A DNA stretch of 6,085 bases. It comes from Porphyrobacter sp. UBA7686 (lineage in GTDB: Bacteria > Pseudomonadota > Alphaproteobacteria > Sphingomonadales > Sphingomonadaceae). Shown here piece by piece: positions 1 through 5,866 of this stretch. Made by a program: the position numbers and the translations under genes. Positions within the stretch are counted from its first letter, which is position 1; each line of letters starts with the position of its first letter. The notes under the pieces are model-generated. The model made no database searches, was not told the origin of the DNA, and saw only the letters and a list, made by a program, of their open reading frames with translations. The stretch lies in the NCBI GenBank assembly GCA_002482865.1, contig DLGU01000103.1, positions 1 to 6,085 of the forward strand. Direction: 5' to 3'.

Positions 1-350
1 TTGAAGCTGTCGAGATCGATCATCGCCAGCGCGACTTCCTCGTTCCCGTTAGATATGTGCAGAATGTCTTCATGCAGCGCGTGCCGGTTGGGCAGGCCGG
101 TCAGCACGTCGGTGTTTGCGCGCAGTTCCAATCCGCGGACGCTTGCCATGCCGCTGCGGCCAAGGAAGAACAGCGTGGCGGTGTAGATCAGGATCGCGGC
201 AATCATCAGGCCGCTATGCGATCCGATGGCCCATTGATCGCTGAAGCTCACCGCCAGCACCAGTGCGCCGGTCATGACGCTCGCCACTCCGATGGGAATG
301 AGCACCAGTCCGACCGAGGTCAGATGCAAGGGTTGCTTCGCCGTGAACAC
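1..350 (-). CDS. Membrane-anchored GGDEF-domain protein (putative diguanylate cyclase), 5' part only
   Basis: Reading the minus strand from a GTG at 350 gives 116 codons before the window edge, with the C-terminal part missing. Residues 12-35 and 48-64 are hydrophobic and look like two membrane helices. They are followed by a short linker and the opening of a GGDEF domain: T-D-V-L-T-G-L-P-N-R-H at 80-90 (family form D-x-L-T-G-L-x-N-R) and I-D-L-D-S-F at 111-116, the strand carrying the first metal-binding aspartate. The GGDEF signature itself lies outside the window, so cyclase activity cannot be judged. The family makes cyclic di-GMP from two GTP. The start is inferred: an in-frame TAG lies about 55 bases upstream of the GTG, there is no in-frame ATG before it, and the possible ribosome site (GGGAA) is weak. 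It follows cheR after 105 bp on the same strand, so it may be read through from the che operon or have its own promoter; none is clear. The domain call is firm, the exact start less so. Confidence 0.85.
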   Translation of the reverse strand, partial: MFTAKQPLHLTSVGLVLIPIGVASVMTGALVLAVSFSDQWAIGSHSGLMIAAILIYTATLFFLGRSGMASVRGLELRANTDVLTGLPNRHALHEDILHISNGNEEVALAMIDLDSF

Positions 351-455
351 GATCAGGTTTCCCGATAGGCACGCCGTTTGGCGCGCTGTTATTCGATCAT
401 GCTAAACAGAAGCGGCTAAGGAAGGGTAAAGCCCGCGCCTGCGTCAGCGCCAGGT

Positions 456-1316
456 TTACGCGATTTTCTGAAGTGCAGCGGGCTGGGTGGCGGGCTCGAA
501 GAAGCTCGCGCGCCGGGCGCTGGGGACAAAGCGGTCGGTTTGGCCAACCGCAGTCTCGCCCGCGCCGAGCATCAGGAACCCGTCTGGCATTACCGCGCTC
601 GAGAGGCGGGCGAAGGCCTGCGTGCGAACCTGTCGGTCGAAATAGAGCAGCACGTTGCGGCACAGCACCAGATCAAAGGGCATCCGTCCGGGGAAGGGGC
701 CGAGGATATTGTGCTGATGGAACCGCACCTTGCAGCGCACATCCTCACGCACCTGCCACCCGCGCGGGGTCTCGTCGAAGTGGCGCAGCATCTGGGTGAC
801 GCCGAGCCCGCGCTGCACTTCGAATTGGCTGTAGCACCCGCTGCGCGCCGCGTTGATCGCACGGTGCGACACGTCGGTGCCGAGGATATCGATCGTCCAA
901 CCCTGCCACCGTTCCGCCTGTTCGTTGAACAGCATTGCGAGCGAATAGACCTCTTGCCCCGTCGAACAGCCCGCTGACCAGATCGAAAGGCGCCGCATAT
1001 CCCGCCGGCGGTGGGCGATTTCGGGGAGGATTTCGCCCGGCAGCTGATCGAAGGTCGGCTTGTCGCGGAAGAAATAGGTCTCGTTGTTGAGCAGCGCCTC
1101 GACCACTTCCTGCGACAAATCGGGGGTCTCCGGCCCACCCGGAGGCGCGGCGAGCAGGCACACGAGCTGGTCGACATTGCTGATCCCGTGCGCGCGGAAA
1201 ATCCCCGCGAGCGCCGAATTGACCCGCCAGCGGCGGCTTTCGGTCAGGTGCTGCCCGGTCCGTGCTTCGAGCAGATCGGCGATGATCTGGTGGGAGGCTT
1301 CGCTGACTTCTATCAC
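456..1316 (-). CDS. cheR: CheR, chemotaxis receptor glutamate O-methyltransferase
   Basis: 286 residues, normal length for the family. CheR uses S-adenosylmethionine to methylate glutamates on chemoreceptors in the cytoplasm, the forward half of adaptation. The N-terminal helical domain (about 5-65) is followed by the catalytic motif N-E-T-Y-F-F-R-D (78-85), the SAM-binding loop W-S-A-G-C-S-T-G-Q-E-V-Y-S (113-125), G-T-D-V-S (146-150) and F-D-L-V-L-C-R-N-V-L-L-Y-F-D (214-227). All are in the expected order. The glycine loop reads G-Q-E rather than G-E-E, keeping the second glutamate. The tail ends soon after the methyltransferase fold, with no TPR extension. The start is a GTG at 1316, with a weak AGG ribosome site 8-9 bases upstream that overlaps the cheB stop. 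cheB ends only 9 bp upstream, so the two adaptation enzymes are almost certainly co-translated. No in-frame ATG offers a full-length alternative. Confidence 0.96.
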   Translation of the reverse strand: MIEVSEASHQIIADLLEARTGQHLTESRRWRVNSALAGIFRAHGISNVDQLVCLLAAPPGGPETPDLSQEVVEALLNNETYFFRDKPTFDQLPGEILPEIAHRRRDMRRLSIWSAGCSTGQEVYSLAMLFNEQAERWQGWTIDILGTDVSHRAINAARSGCYSQFEVQRGLGVTQMLRHFDETPRGWQVREDVRCKVRFHQHNILGPFPGRMPFDLVLCRNVLLYFDRQVRTQAFARLSSAVMPDGFLMLGAGETAVGQTDRFVPSARRASFFEPATQPAALQKIA

Positions 1317-1325
1317 GCGCGCGGC

Positions 1326-2483
1326 CTACCGCAGCGCCGGGGCGGCGGGAGCGCCGGCCCGGGCCATCACAGCATCGCCGAGCCGGTCGGGCGGTGCGAT
1401 CATGCTGGCAAGGCCAGCGCGGGCGACGGCACCCGGCATGCCCCACACCGCGCTCGAATCGGCATCCTGCGCGAAAATCGTCCCGCCGGCATCGACGAGG
1501 TCCTTGGCCCCTAGTGCCCCGTCGCGGCCCATGCCCGACAGGATCACCCCCAGCGCGCGGCCTTCGCAGGCTTCGGCGAGGCTGGTCAGCATCGGATCGA
1601 CTGAGGGCATGCAGCCGCTCGCCGCAGGTTCAGTGCTGACCTGAACGGTGAGGGTGGAGGCGCCCTTGCGGCGCACCACCATGTGGCCATGGCCGGGCGC
1701 GATCAGAATCCGCCCTGGGCTCAGGATCAGGCCATCGGCGGCAATATCGGCAGCACGCCCGCAAGCAGCCTCAATCTGGCGCGCGAAGACCGGCATGAAA
1801 GATCCGGGCAAGTGCTGGGTGATCAGAATCGGCAGATCGAAATCCGGGCCGAGCCGCCGCAGCATCAGGCCCAAGGCGTGGATCCCGCCGGTTGAAGCGC
1901 CAATCGCGATTGCCTCGGGCCGCAAGCTGCGCCGGGAATAGCCGGGTCGCGCAAAGCTGGGTTCGACAAGGCGGGCGGGCAGTCGGTCACTATCGTCGAG
2001 GCGGCTGCCCAGCGCGCGGATCTTGCCGAGCAATTGCGCACGGTATTCATCAGTAAAGCCGCCGGGCCGCGGTTTGAGCAGAGTGTCGGCCGCGCCCATC
2101 TGCAAGGCGGAGAGCGTGTGTTCGGCCCCGTCCATCGTCAGCGACGATACGACCAGCACCTGCGGGCGGCCGGGCGTGGCGAGGATTGCGGGCAGGGCGT
2201 CCAATCCGCCGATGCCGGGCATTTCGAGATCGAGCAGCACCACATCGGCAGGCTCGGCGGCAAGCTGGGCGATGGCGCGTTCGGCGCTGCTGGCGGTGCC
2301 GACAATCATCAGCGCGGGATCGCTGTCTACCATCCGCTTGAAGATTGTGCGGACTGTCAGCGAATCATCGACGATCATCACCCGGATCGCGGCGGCGGCA
2401 CCGGCGCGGGCGAAGGGGCGGCGATCGCTCCCGTCACCGGGGGCTGGTGGTGGCGTCCGGGGAATGAATGAGGAGCGGTTCAC
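1326..2483 (-). CDS. cheB: CheB, chemotaxis receptor methylesterase/deamidase with receiver domain
   Basis: 385 residues. CheB removes methyl groups from receptor glutamates and in many species deamidates glutamines. It is activated when CheA phosphorylates its receiver. Receiver domain, about 33-155: acidic pair D39-D40, phosphoacceptor D85 in L-L-D-L-E-M-P-G, S113/S114 and K137 in L-K-P-R-P. A linker of about 30 residues leads to the methylesterase domain (about 190-375), with G-A-S-T-G-G containing the nucleophile S197, H224 in T-Q-H-L-P-G, and D321 in G-M-G-R-D-G. These match the Ser-His-Asp triad of the family. The start chosen is a GTG at 2483 that overlaps the cheY TGA by four bases (GTGA), which suggests coupled translation since no good ribosome site precedes it. 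This adds a Pro/Ala/Arg-rich leader of about 33 residues before the receiver. The alternative GTG/ATG pair at codons 35-36 would cut into the first receiver strand and has no ribosome site either. Confidence 0.97.
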   Translation of the reverse strand: MNRSSFIPRTPPPAPGDGSDRRPFARAGAAAAIRVMIVDDSLTVRTIFKRMVDSDPALMIVGTASSAERAIAQLAAEPADVVLLDLEMPGIGGLDALPAILATPGRPQVLVVSSLTMDGAEHTLSALQMGAADTLLKPRPGGFTDEYRAQLLGKIRALGSRLDDSDRLPARLVEPSFARPGYSRRSLRPEAIAIGASTGGIHALGLMLRRLGPDFDLPILITQHLPGSFMPVFARQIEAACGRAADIAADGLILSPGRILIAPGHGHMVVRRKGASTLTVQVSTEPAASGCMPSVDPMLTSLAEACEGRALGVILSGMGRDGALGAKDLVDAGGTIFAQDADSSAVWGMPGAVARAGLASMIAPPDRLGDAVMARAGAPAAPALR

Positions 2484-2845
2484 GCAAACCCGACAAGCTG
2501 CAACTTGATCTGGAGCGTCTCGTGATCAAACGGTTTCATGACATATTCGTCTGCACCAGCCTGAATCGCTTCGCGGATATGGGCCACGTCGTTTTCCGTG
2601 GTGCAGAACACCACCTTCGGCCGCTCGCCGCCGGGGCGTTGGCGCAGGTGGACGAGGAATTCGATCCCCGTCATGACCGGCATGTTCCAGTCCAGCAGAA
2701 CCACATCGGGCATCGACGCATCGCAGGCGTCCAATGCCAGCTTGCCGTTCTCGGCTTCTTCCACGGCAAAGCCGAGGGTCTCGAGGATATGCCTCGAAAC
2801 CTTGCGGATGACCCGGGAATCATCGACGATGAGGCATGTTTTCAT
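2480..2845 (-). CDS. cheY: CheY, single-domain chemotaxis response regulator
   Basis: 121 residues forming one complete receiver domain and nothing else. Visible residues: acidic pair D8-D9 (I-V-D-D-S), phosphoacceptor D52 in L-D-W-N-M-P, switch threonine T82 in C-T-T-E-N, switch aromatic Y101 and lysine K104 in Y-V-M-K-P-F. All receiver residues needed for phosphorylation are present. The loop reads M-P-V-M-T-G where M-D-G is more usual. It receives phosphate from CheA and, in the classical scheme, binds the flagellar switch to change rotation. Alternatively, one copy in alphaproteobacteria can act as a phosphate sink. The reading frame is open for a further 58 codons upstream, but the start at 2845 is chosen because the receiver fold begins there, a good AGGAA lies five bases upstream, and the longer form would run into cheW. 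It sits 53 bp after cheW and overlaps cheB by four bases. Confidence 0.96.
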   Translation of the reverse strand: MKTCLIVDDSRVIRKVSRHILETLGFAVEEAENGKLALDACDASMPDVVLLDWNMPVMTGIEFLVHLRQRPGGERPKVVFCTTENDVAHIREAIQAGADEYVMKPFDHETLQIKLQLVGFA

Positions 2846-2850
2846 GGGCG

Positions 2851-2855
2851 TTCCT
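2851..2855 (-). promoter_or_regulatory. Ribosome binding site of cheY (AGGAA)
   Basis: AGGAA on the minus strand ends five bases before the ATG at 2845. It fixes the cheY start against a longer open frame that would overlap the end of cheW. It lies in the 53-bp cheW-cheY gap, the largest gap between che genes in the operon. I see no convincing promoter hexamers in that gap. Confidence 0.8.
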
Positions 2856-2898
2856 GCGGTTTGAACCCTGAAACTAGGCGCACTTGGTAAGCATAGGA

Positions 2899-3366
2899 TT
2901 AAACTGCGGCTTCGATTTCGTGTCTTGCAGCTTCCGGCCCGGCCAGAAGGGCCGCCAGATCGAGCATCAAGGCGGGCCCCGCCATGGTCTCGACCATGCC
3001 TGTGGCAACGCGCGACCATTCCGGCCCGAACCCGCCCGGCACCTGCCCCGCTTCGTCCGCGGCCGTGGTGATGTCTTCAATCGAATCGACCATCAGCGCA
3101 TAGGAGTGGCCCCCATCCGCTACGACGGCGGCGCGGTGGTCGGTCGGCCAGTCATTGCCATCAGACCCCCCGCCAAAGCCAAGCGCGCGGCGACAATCGA
3201 TCACGGTCAGCGCCTGACTGCGCAGGGCGGTGATGCCCGCAATCCAGACGGGCGCGCGCGGGATCGGGGTGATGGTGCCGATCTCGATCACAGATTTCAC
3301 GTCGAGCGCGGAGAGCGCGCAGCGGCGACCGGCGATCTGAGCGATGACGAGCAGGTCTCCGGTCAT
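2899..3366 (-). CDS. cheW: CheW, chemotaxis coupling protein
   Basis: 155 residues, one CheW/SH3-like domain spanning about 4-143. CheW bridges chemoreceptors and the CheA kinase in the membrane-associated array and has no enzymatic activity. The expected pattern is present: an opening strand (L-L-V-I-A-Q-I-A-G), V-I-E-I at 26-29, then I-P-R-A-P-V-W-I-A-G-I (35-45), V-I-D at 55-57, a second-lobe strand A-L-M-V-D-S-I (90-96), and a closing hydrophobic strand near 131-141. The usual N-L-R-G after G-I reads A-L-R-S here: the conserved arginine (R49) is kept but the Asn and Gly are not. The insert at 64-77 is Gly/Asp-rich and probably a loop. The ATG overlaps the cheA stop as ATGA, and AGGGAG seven bases upstream is an excellent ribosome site, so the start is secure. 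It could be mistaken for one of the CheW-like domains of CheA, but it is a separate gene. Confidence 0.93.
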   Translation of the reverse strand: MTGDLLVIAQIAGRRCALSALDVKSVIEIGTITPIPRAPVWIAGITALRSQALTVIDCRRALGFGGGSDGNDWPTDHRAAVVADGGHSYALMVDSIEDITTAADEAGQVPGGFGPEWSRVATGMVETMAGPALMLDLAALLAGPEAARHEIEAAV

Positions 3367-5804
3367 GCGGCTTCTCCCTCGGCACGGGCGGCGCGATTGA
3401 CTTCGGCCAGCGCGGCGAGCAGCCCTTCGCGGTCATAGCGGTAGATTGTCTCGCAGCCCGGCGGCGCGTCGGGCTGATCGCGCAGGCGAATCACGCGGGC
3501 GGGCAGTGCGCGGCCCAGCGCCTCGGCGACTTCGAACACATCATCAAACACGATCCCGATCGCGGCGGGGTCGGCGGTGCCTTCGGGCAGGATGTCATAC
3601 CCGGCGCTGGCGACCAGCGGGGCGAGAATGGTGCGCGCCCACTCGCCATCTGGCAGCACGCAGCGCGGGCGGGCGGCGGCCAGCGGCGGCTCGCCATGCA
3701 ACGCGAACAGCGCGTGGGCATCAATCAGCGTGACCGGTTGGCCGCCAATCAACGTCATGGCTTCGGCCAGCGCGTCTTCCGGCACCGGGTGCAGCGTGTC
3801 CTTGAGCTCGACCGCGTCTTCGACTTCGCGCACCGCATAAAGCAATTCGCACGCTCCGTCCGACAGGCGCAGCAGGCGCATGCGAGGGAGGGCCAAGGCG
3901 TCTTCAGGCAGGCCGATCAACGGCAGGATCAACCCGTCGATCACCACCCGCGGGCGGGCGGCGGACCGATCGATGGCAGAGGCCGGGGCAGTCTCAATCC
4001 GCTGCACCAGTTCCAGCCGCACCGCCGATCGGCGTCCGGCAAAGTCGGTGAACAGCATCGCGCGCGGCAATTCGGCGGTGACGACGGCCTCGCTTTCCAG
4101 CGGCCCAATCGCCCGCACACGGGTATCGGACATCAGGTTGTGCTGGCTGGCGATATTGGCGACATCGAGCAACAGCACGGGTTGACCATCATCAAGCAGG
4201 GTCGATCCGGCATAAAGGCCCGAGCGCATCACCGCAGGCGCAAGCGGCTTGACCACCAGATCGCCGTGATTGTGGATGCCCTCGACCGCGAGCGCGAACA
4301 GATCGCCGCTGGCGAGCCGCAGCATCACCAAGGTCGGTTCCCGCGCAGCAATCTCGCAAGTGTTGAGGCCCAGCACCTCGCCCAGCATCAGGCACGGCAC
4401 CCGGTTGCCGCGGAAGGTGACCAGCGCGGTCTCGCCCATCCGGGTGAAATCGAGCGCGCGGGCCGATGCCTGGACGATTTCCTCGACATAGCTTTGCGGG
4501 ATAGCGAAGCGATGCCCGCCGACGTCGACCGTCAGTCCGGCGATGATGCTGAGCGTGAGCGGGATTTGCAGGCTGAACAGGGTCCCCTGGCCCGGAACAC
4601 TGGTGACCTTGATGCTGCCGCCGACCTTTTCGAGGTTCTGGCGCACCACATCAAGGCCCACGCCGCGGCCTGAGACATTGCTGACGGTCTCGGCGGTGGA
4701 GAAGCCGGGTTCGAAGATCAGGTTGAGGATCTTGTCCCGGCTCATCGTCTGCCGCTCTGACGCGGTGATGAGGCCGGTGGCGATCGCCTTGGCGGCGATG
4801 CGGTCCTCGTCCAGCCCGCGCCCGTCATCGGAAATGGCGATGCTAATGGTATTGCCCGATTGCCGTGCGGCGATGGCGAGCAGGCCAATCTCGCGCTTGC
4901 CATGGGCGAGACGGGCAGATGGCTGCTCGATCCCGTGGTCGACCGCGTTACGGATCAGGTGGGTGAGCGGATCGCGGATGGTCTCGATCATTTCGCGGTC
5001 GAGTTCGACATCGCCGCCGTCGAGATCAACCATGACCTGCTTGCCGAGTTCGGCGGACAGGTCACGTACGAGCCGGGGCAGCGCGCCGAACAGCGTCTCG
5101 ATCCGCTGCATCCGCATCCGGGTGATCGCATCGCGCACATCGGAGAGGATCGTGGTGAGACGCTCGAACGGGCCGTCGATGGTCGGCTGGTTGCCTGCTT
5201 GTCGCAGCCGGTGCGCCAGATCATTGCGCGCCAGCACCATATCGCTGACGCCGCTCATCACGCGGTCGAGCAGTTCGACGGGCAGGCGGATGGTGCGCTG
5301 GGCGGCGGCGGCATCTGCGCGGCGATAGGGTGCCGCTTGCTCCTCTCCGGTGCCGAGCAGGGCGTCAGCCGGTGCGTGCAGAGGTGGGTTGGACCCCTCC
5401 TTGCTCTCTGTCAGGCTCGCGCTGGGGACTGTTTCATGGGAAGCATCGACCGCAGCGATCAGGCTTTCATCGCCGCCTTCGGGGAACTCGTCACCCGCTT
5501 CGATCGCGTCGATCATCAGGGCGATACGATCAATGATGGCGAGGACAGCGGTGACCAGCTGCTGGTCAGGCTCACGCCGTCCGGCGCGGCAATCGGCCAG
5601 CGCGTCCTCGGCTGCATGGCTGAGGCTGGCGAGGCGCGGGAAATCGAAGAAGCCGCAATTGCCCTTCACAGTATGGACGAAGCGGAAGATCGTATCGAGC
5701 CGCGCGCGGTCAGCCGGATCCGCCTCCCACGCGACGAGTTCGCCGCCGGAAGCTTCCAACATCTCGCGGGTCTCGGCGATAAAATCCGCCAGCAGATCGT
5801 CCAT
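3363..5804 (-). CDS. cheA: CheA, chemotaxis histidine kinase with tandem CheW-like domains and a degenerate receiver-like tail
   Basis: 813 residues. CheA autophosphorylates on a histidine under receptor control and passes phosphate to CheY and CheB. Domains in order: HPt (1-105) with H44 in F-V-H-T-V-K-G-N; a low-complexity linker (about 105-168) with no recognisable P2; dimerisation helices (about 171-250); HATPase (about 252-415) with N-box H-L-I-R-N-A-V-D-H-G-I-E at 282-293, D-D-G-R-G-L-D at 326-332, F-E-P-G-F-S-T at 364-370 and G-R-G-V-G-L-D-V-V at 379-387; the regulatory CheW-like domain (about 418-555); a second, more divergent CheW-like segment (about 578-703); and a tail (about 711-802) resembling a receiver that has lost key residues. 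All kinase boxes are intact, so activity is expected. The ATG at 5804 is the only sensible start: an in-frame TAA lies seven codons upstream, and AGAGG lies 11 bases before it, a slightly long spacing. The stop overlaps the cheW start. Confidence 0.97.
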   Translation of the reverse strand: MDDLLADFIAETREMLEASGGELVAWEADPADRARLDTIFRFVHTVKGNCGFFDFPRLASLSHAAEDALADCRAGRREPDQQLVTAVLAIIDRIALMIDAIEAGDEFPEGGDESLIAAVDASHETVPSASLTESKEGSNPPLHAPADALLGTGEEQAAPYRRADAAAAQRTIRLPVELLDRVMSGVSDMVLARNDLAHRLRQAGNQPTIDGPFERLTTILSDVRDAITRMRMQRIETLFGALPRLVRDLSAELGKQVMVDLDGGDVELDREMIETIRDPLTHLIRNAVDHGIEQPSARLAHGKREIGLLAIAARQSGNTISIAISDDGRGLDEDRIAAKAIATGLITASERQTMSRDKILNLIFEPGFSTAETVSNVSGRGVGLDVVRQNLEKVGGSIKVTSVPGQGTLFSLQIPLTLSIIAGLTVDVGGHRFAIPQSYVEEIVQASARALDFTRMGETALVTFRGNRVPCLMLGEVLGLNTCEIAAREPTLVMLRLASGDLFALAVEGIHNHGDLVVKPLAPAVMRSGLYAGSTLLDDGQPVLLLDVANIASQHNLMSDTRVRAIGPLESEAVVTAELPRAMLFTDFAGRRSAVRLELVQRIETAPASAIDRSAARPRVVIDGLILPLIGLPEDALALPRMRLLRLSDGACELLYAVREVEDAVELKDTLHPVPEDALAEAMTLIGGQPVTLIDAHALFALHGEPPLAAARPRCVLPDGEWARTILAPLVASAGYDILPEGTADPAAIGIVFDDVFEVAEALGRALPARVIRLRDQPDAPPGCETIYRYDREGLLAALAEVNRAARAEGEAA
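3374..3379 (-). promoter_or_regulatory. Ribosome binding site of cheW (AGGGAG)
   Basis: AGGGAG on the minus strand, inside the last codons of cheA, stands seven bases before the cheW ATG. With the ATGA stop/start overlap it makes cheW translation both independently strong and coupled to cheA, which fits the need for a balanced CheA:CheW ratio in signalling arrays. Confidence 0.8.
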
Positions 5805-5815
5805 CAGGTGCGCAA

Positions 5816-5820
5816 CCTCT
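5816..5820 (-). promoter_or_regulatory. Likely ribosome binding site of cheA (AGAGG)
   Basis: AGAGG on the minus strand lies 11 bases before the cheA ATG, a little further than ideal. It begins one base after the inverted repeat at 5821-5841, so that hairpin, if it forms in the mRNA, would abut the ribosome site without covering it. Confidence 0.5.
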
Positions 5821-5841
5821 TAGCCCTTACAGGCAGGGCTA
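5821..5841. repeat. 7-bp inverted repeat (hairpin) in the cheA leader
   Basis: The arms TAGCCCT (5821-5827) and AGGGCTA (5835-5841) are perfectly complementary around a seven-base loop. The repeat lies between the stop of the upstream membrane-protein gene and the cheA ribosome site. It is not followed by a T-run on either strand, so it is not a standard rho-independent terminator. It could be an mRNA leader hairpin, an operator for a dimeric regulator, or chance. The repeat itself is certain; its function is unknown. Confidence 0.45.
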
Positions 5842-5866
5842 TGCGGCAAGGTTGGTTAACAAGCGC

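Noticed and set aside
1..186. Plus-strand frame of 61 codons at the left edge
   Set aside because: It mirrors the minus-strand GGDEF gene, which has recognisable membrane helices and the D-V-L-T-G-L-P-N-R motif.
421..455. Possible transcription terminator after cheR
   Set aside because: Only short, weak stems are present (for example CCTG/CAGG around a nine-base loop and GCGC/GCGC), with no T-run following on the minus strand.
2858..2867. Short palindrome-like GGTTTGAACC before cheY
   Set aside because: The arms are only four bases around a two-base centre, which is expected by chance.
2846..2898. Possible internal promoter before cheY
   Set aside because: A TATGCT hexamer just after the cheW stop could be a -10 element, but nothing resembling TTGACA lies at the right distance upstream.
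2846..3019. Longer version of cheY starting at 3019
   Set aside because: The extra 58 residues precede a complete receiver start, overlap cheW in another frame and look like its shadow. The ATG at 2845 has a good ribosome site.
3696..4673. Long open frame on the plus strand (325 codons) inside cheA
   Set aside because: It is antisense to the second half of cheA, whose domains are clearly recognisable. The product is rich in His, Gln, Arg and Ala without any family pattern, as expected of a frame opened by GC-rich codon use on the opposite strand.
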